From the NCBI RefSeq assembly GCF_030408575.1, contig NZ_CP047047.1, forward strand, positions 2,225,275-2,289,274: a DNA stretch of 64,000 bases, written 5' to 3'. Numbering within the stretch: the first letter of the stretch is position 1; each line of letters begins with the position of its first letter. Source of the stretch: Corynebacterium auris (lineage in GTDB: Bacteria; Actinomycetota; Actinomycetes; Mycobacteriales; Mycobacteriaceae). Both the position numbers and the translations under genes were made by a program. Shown here piece after piece: positions 61,558 through 64,000 of this stretch. The notes under the pieces were generated by a model, which searched no databases, was not told the DNA's origin, and saw only the letters and a program-made list of their open reading frames with translations.

Positions 61558-61827
61558 CTATCGACTGCGCCCGGCCATCGCGTTGACCAGCCACAGCAGC
61601 ACCACCGCGCCCAACAGGCACGTCAGGAAGCTGAAGAAGAGGCCGCCGCCGGCTACGTCGACGCCGAACAGGCTCAGCAGCCAGCCGCCGAGGAGGCCGC
61701 CGATGATGCCGACGACGATGTTCGCGAGCAGGCCCATCGAGGCGTCACGGCCCATAATCTTGGAGCCGATCCAGCCGGCCAGGCCGCCGATCACGATCCA
61801 GCCGATAATGCCGAGGGTGGGGGTCAT
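61558..61827 (-). CDS. GlsB/YeaQ/YmgE-family membrane protein
   Basis: An 89-residue transglycosylase-associated/stress membrane protein with three hydrophobic helices: TLGIIGWIVIGGLAGWIGSK, GLLANIVVGIIGGLLGGWLL and FLTCLLGAVVLLWLV. The glycine-zipper pattern is characteristic. Function is unknown, often induced by stress. AAGGGATAA lies before the ATG. A terminator follows. Confidence 0.88.
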   Translation of the reverse strand: MTPTLGIIGWIVIGGLAGWIGSKIMGRDASMGLLANIVVGIIGGLLGGWLLSLFGVDVAGGGLFFSFLTCLLGAVVLLWLVNAMAGRSR

Positions 61828-61922
61828 GGTGTTATCCCTTCATCTATGCAAATGTTCTTACACATCCATTGTGCTGATAACACCGCGCCCGCGCCACAAC
61901 GATTGTGCAACAGTACGCCGGA

Positions 61923-62816
61923 TTAGTCGGCCGGGCGCACCACCATCATCGGGCACGGCGCCGCCTGCAGCAGCGCGCGCGAGGTGGAGCCGAGCAGCAT
62001 GCCCTTGAAACCGCCGCGCCCATGAGAGCCGGTGACCAGCAGCTGCGCCGCCTGCGCCGCCTCCGTGAGGGCACGCACCGGCCGGTCGCGGGCGATGATC
62101 GTCCGCACCTTCACGTCGGGGTGGGCCTCGCGACCGTCAGCGAGGTAGCCCTCGAGCACCTCCGCCTTTTCCTTCTGCACTTCCTCCCAGTAGTCGTCCG
62201 TGACGGTGAAGCCAGCGCCCGGGCCCTGCACCTGCGTGTCCATCCACGTGTGCACCGCAATAAGCTCGGCACCACGGGCTTGGGCCTCCTGGAAGGCGAC
62301 CTCGGTGGCCTCCTTTGACACGTCGGATCCGTCGACGCCGACGACGACGGGGCCGTACTTGTTCTCCTCTGTCACCGCGCTGTCCTCACGGACGACGACG
62401 ACCGGGCAATGCGCGTGGGAGACCACGGCTCCCGAGACGGAGCCCAGCACCATCCCCGACAGCCCGCCGAGGCCGCGGGAGCCCATGACGATCATGGTGG
62501 CCTCCTTGGACATCTCCAGGAGCATGTCGATGGGCGATCCCTCGGCCACCGCGTGGCCGATCCTCAGCTCGGGGGCCACCTCGAGCGCAATGTCGCGGGC
62601 AGCGTCGACGGTGTCCACCGTTTCGCGCTGTAGGTCGTCGAAAAGCTCTTGCGGCGGGACCATGCCCTCGGCATAGAGGAACTGGGGCATGGTGTAGCTC
62701 GCGGCCAACCGCAGGGGGATGTCCCGCTTGTGGGCGGTGTTGGCCGCCCAGCGCACCGCGGCCTCGGAGGCGGGACTGCCGTCAACGGCGACGACGACGA
62801 TATCTTCCTTGGTCAT
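61923..62816 (-). CDS. Universal stress protein with two UspA domains
   Basis: A 297-residue tandem UspA protein. Domain 1 (about 1-145) begins IVVAVDGSPASEAAVRWAA and ends with the ATP motif VMGSRGLGGLSGMVLGSVSG (about 113-132). Domain 2 (about 155-297) begins VVVGVDGSDVSKEA and ends VTGSHGRGGFKGMLLGSTSR (G2xG9G(S/T)). Both domains keep the ATP-binding pattern, so it binds ATP. Role in dormancy or stress is a family inference. It stands alone with AAAGGG before the ATG. Confidence 0.92.
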   Translation of the reverse strand: MTKEDIVVVAVDGSPASEAAVRWAANTAHKRDIPLRLAASYTMPQFLYAEGMVPPQELFDDLQRETVDTVDAARDIALEVAPELRIGHAVAEGSPIDMLLEMSKEATMIVMGSRGLGGLSGMVLGSVSGAVVSHAHCPVVVVREDSAVTEENKYGPVVVGVDGSDVSKEATEVAFQEAQARGAELIAVHTWMDTQVQGPGAGFTVTDDYWEEVQKEKAEVLEGYLADGREAHPDVKVRTIIARDRPVRALTEAAQAAQLLVTGSHGRGGFKGMLLGSTSRALLQAAPCPMMVVRPAD

Positions 62817-62914
62817 AGTGAGCCCTTTCCGGATCGTCGACCGGCGAAAACCGGTCCGCTACGTATACCTCAACTTTAGCGTGCGAGCGAGACCCGGTGG
62901 GCCGTTGGGCCGGG

Positions 62915-63061
62915 TTACTCCGGTATGGGCACTGGGTGGGCCGCCTCGGCGTTGGCGGGGTAGAAAATGGCGTAGAGGAAGCGGGCTGCGTCGGCGATGA
63001 CCTTGCCGATGCCTTCGGAGAAGAACCTGATCACAGGTTCCAGCAGTGCTGCAAAATCCAT
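62915..63061 (-). CDS. 48-aa amphipathic small protein (porin-like size)
   Basis: A short frame divergent from the pseudouridine synthase gene with only 20 bases between starts. It reads MDFAALLEPVIRFFSEGIGK, VIADAARFLYAIFYPANAEA and AHPVPIPE. One amphipathic or weakly hydrophobic helix (about 5-35) and no signal peptide. Size, start and lack of signal resemble the corynebacterial outer-layer peptides PorA/PorH, but no clear sequence match is claimed. It looks real because of the start position and the coherent composition. Confidence 0.5.
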   Translation of the reverse strand: MDFAALLEPVIRFFSEGIGKVIADAARFLYAIFYPANAEAAHPVPIPE

Positions 63062-63081
63062 AGCGCTAGACTCTACACCCT

Positions 63082-64000
63082 ATGGCGCGCAGAAAACGCA
63101 AAAACGAACCCCCGCTACCCCCGCGGGGTGGGCTCGGGGCCTCGCGCGCCCGCCTGCCCGAACCCGCGACCGCCTACGATTTCCTTTGCCGAGTCATCGA
63201 GCAGCAGCGCCACCGCCACCCGCGTGACAACGCCAAAGCGGTGCTCCAACGCTTCCACGACGGCGAGGTAGTGCTTCGCGACGGCACCCCGCTCGCCCCC
63301 GACACCCTCCTCGCCCCGGGAACCGACATCTTTTTTTACCGCCGGCCAGCCCCCGAGACCCCGGTCCCCTTCGAGATTGAGACCGTCCACGAGGACGAGA
63401 ACGTCCTCATTGTGCGCAAGCCCCCGTTTATGGCCACGATGCCGCGCGCGGCCCACATCACCGAGACGGCGACTGTTCGGCTCCGGCGCGCGACGGGGAA
63501 CGAAGAGCTCGCGCCGGCTCACCGCCTCGACAGATTGACCGCCGGGCTACTGCTTTTTACCAAGCGGCGCGAAATTCGCGGAGCGTACCAGGACATGTTC
63601 GCCCGCCGCAGCGTCCGCAAAGTCTACGAGGCTATCGGCGCTGACACCGGGCTACGTCCGCCAGCACGATGGGAACACCACATCGCAAAAGAACACGGGG
63701 ACATCGCCGCGCGGATTGTCGAAGGTGCTCCGGTAAACGCGCTAACCATCGTCCGCGACGTCAGCCCTCTTCCGGCGGCTCCCTTGTGGGGAGAAGCCGC
63801 GGCCCGGTACGAGCTTGAACCGGTCACGGGAAAGACGCACCAGTTGCGGGTGCAGATGCATGCCGCCGGCGCGCCGATTGTCAATGACGGTGTGTACCCC
63901 ACGGTGCGTGGTTTCGGTGAGGAGGACTTTTCCGCACCGATGCTTCTGTGCGCGGTGGGCCTTTCTTTTACCGACCCGCTCTCAGGTGAAAACGTTAGCG
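63082..64000 (+). CDS. RluA-family pseudouridine synthase, 3' end outside window
   Basis: Converts uridine to pseudouridine in rRNA or tRNA. At least 306 residues are visible. The N-terminal basic segment (ARRKRKNEPPLPPRGG) leads to an S4-like region, then the RluA catalytic motif AHRLDRLTAGLLLF (Asp in HRLDR, about 149) and the later block KTHQLRVQMHAAGAPIVND. The gene remains open at the last base. The ATG at 63082 follows TAGACT closely, so the mRNA may be leaderless. Divergent from the 48-residue gene. Confidence 0.9.
   Translation, partial: MARRKRKNEPPLPPRGGLGASRARLPEPATAYDFLCRVIEQQRHRHPRDNAKAVLQRFHDGEVVLRDGTPLAPDTLLAPGTDIFFYRRPAPETPVPFEIETVHEDENVLIVRKPPFMATMPRAAHITETATVRLRRATGNEELAPAHRLDRLTAGLLLFTKRREIRGAYQDMFARRSVRKVYEAIGADTGLRPPARWEHHIAKEHGDIAARIVEGAPVNALTIVRDVSPLPAAPLWGEAAARYELEPVTGKTHQLRVQMHAAGAPIVNDGVYPTVRGFGEEDFSAPMLLCAVGLSFTDPLSGENVS

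Overview
The window is high-GC actinobacterial DNA, almost certainly a Corynebacterium chromosome. The evidence is UDP-galactopyranose mutase (arabinogalactan pathway), a PGRP/LGFP amidase, an LCP ligase, Corynebacterium-type DUF5926, DUF6474, DUF2020 and PF10081 proteins, and the gene order glf - amidase - glpK - HAD - plsC - serS - FarR-like GntR - ... - pheA - CPBP - LCP and msrA - sodA - MFS - ... - HrrA/HrrS-like pair. Both ends are cut: hsdM at the left, an RluA-type pseudouridine synthase at the right.

Layout. (1) 1-11 kb, accessory/defence: type I R-M (hsdM 3' part, hsdS, hsdR), an abortive-infection gene split by a frameshift at an AG-repeat, a DUF4143 ATPase preceded by four 23-bp direct repeats, a CPA1 antiporter, an Abi_2-like HEPN protein preceded by a run of ten G, and an unknown gene behind glf. 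(2) 10.6-25.4 kb, conserved core: cell wall, lipid, seryl-tRNA and phenylalanine genes, a FarR-like regulator, an LCP protein and an AGCS symporter. (3) 25.4-36.3 kb, histidine utilisation: permease-hutG facing an IclR regulator, and hutH, hutU, hutI. The halves are separated by about 3 kb of decayed accessory DNA holding a DUF3800 pseudogene, a small membrane protein, a truncated secreted protein, a broken IS3 transposase and hicAB. (4) 36.3-37.8 kb, a secreted-protein/membrane-protein pair inserted at the end of hutI and followed by a diverged second copy of the hutI 3' end. It is a paralogue of the truncated pair at 29.6-30.2 kb. (5) 37.8-41.5 kb: DUF5926, a phosphodiesterase and a PF10081 membrane hydrolase. 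(6) 41.8-50.3 kb, a one-direction catabolic cluster: two SDRs, a GAF/PucR regulator, an MHS transporter, a zinc alcohol dehydrogenase, a Baeyer-Villiger-type monooxygenase and an esterase. This is the set needed to take a secondary or cyclic alcohol to ketone, ester/lactone and hydroxy acid. (7) 50.4-64 kb, core: msrA, sodA, MFS, a RecB-like nuclease, a two-component system, a lipoprotein, a NUDIX-LOG fusion, sortase, YidC, TetR, stress proteins and a 48-aa small protein.

The most notable signals are: a 13-mer, GCTTATCGACGCC, repeated eight times exactly (14 copies of its 10-base core) in different frames, strands and one intergenic site; two copies of a putative bacteriocin/immunity-like gene pair; and three simple-sequence tracts (AG repeat, G10, G7) placed where slippage would switch defence or secreted genes. 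All functions are read from sequence motifs and family knowledge; no database search was run.
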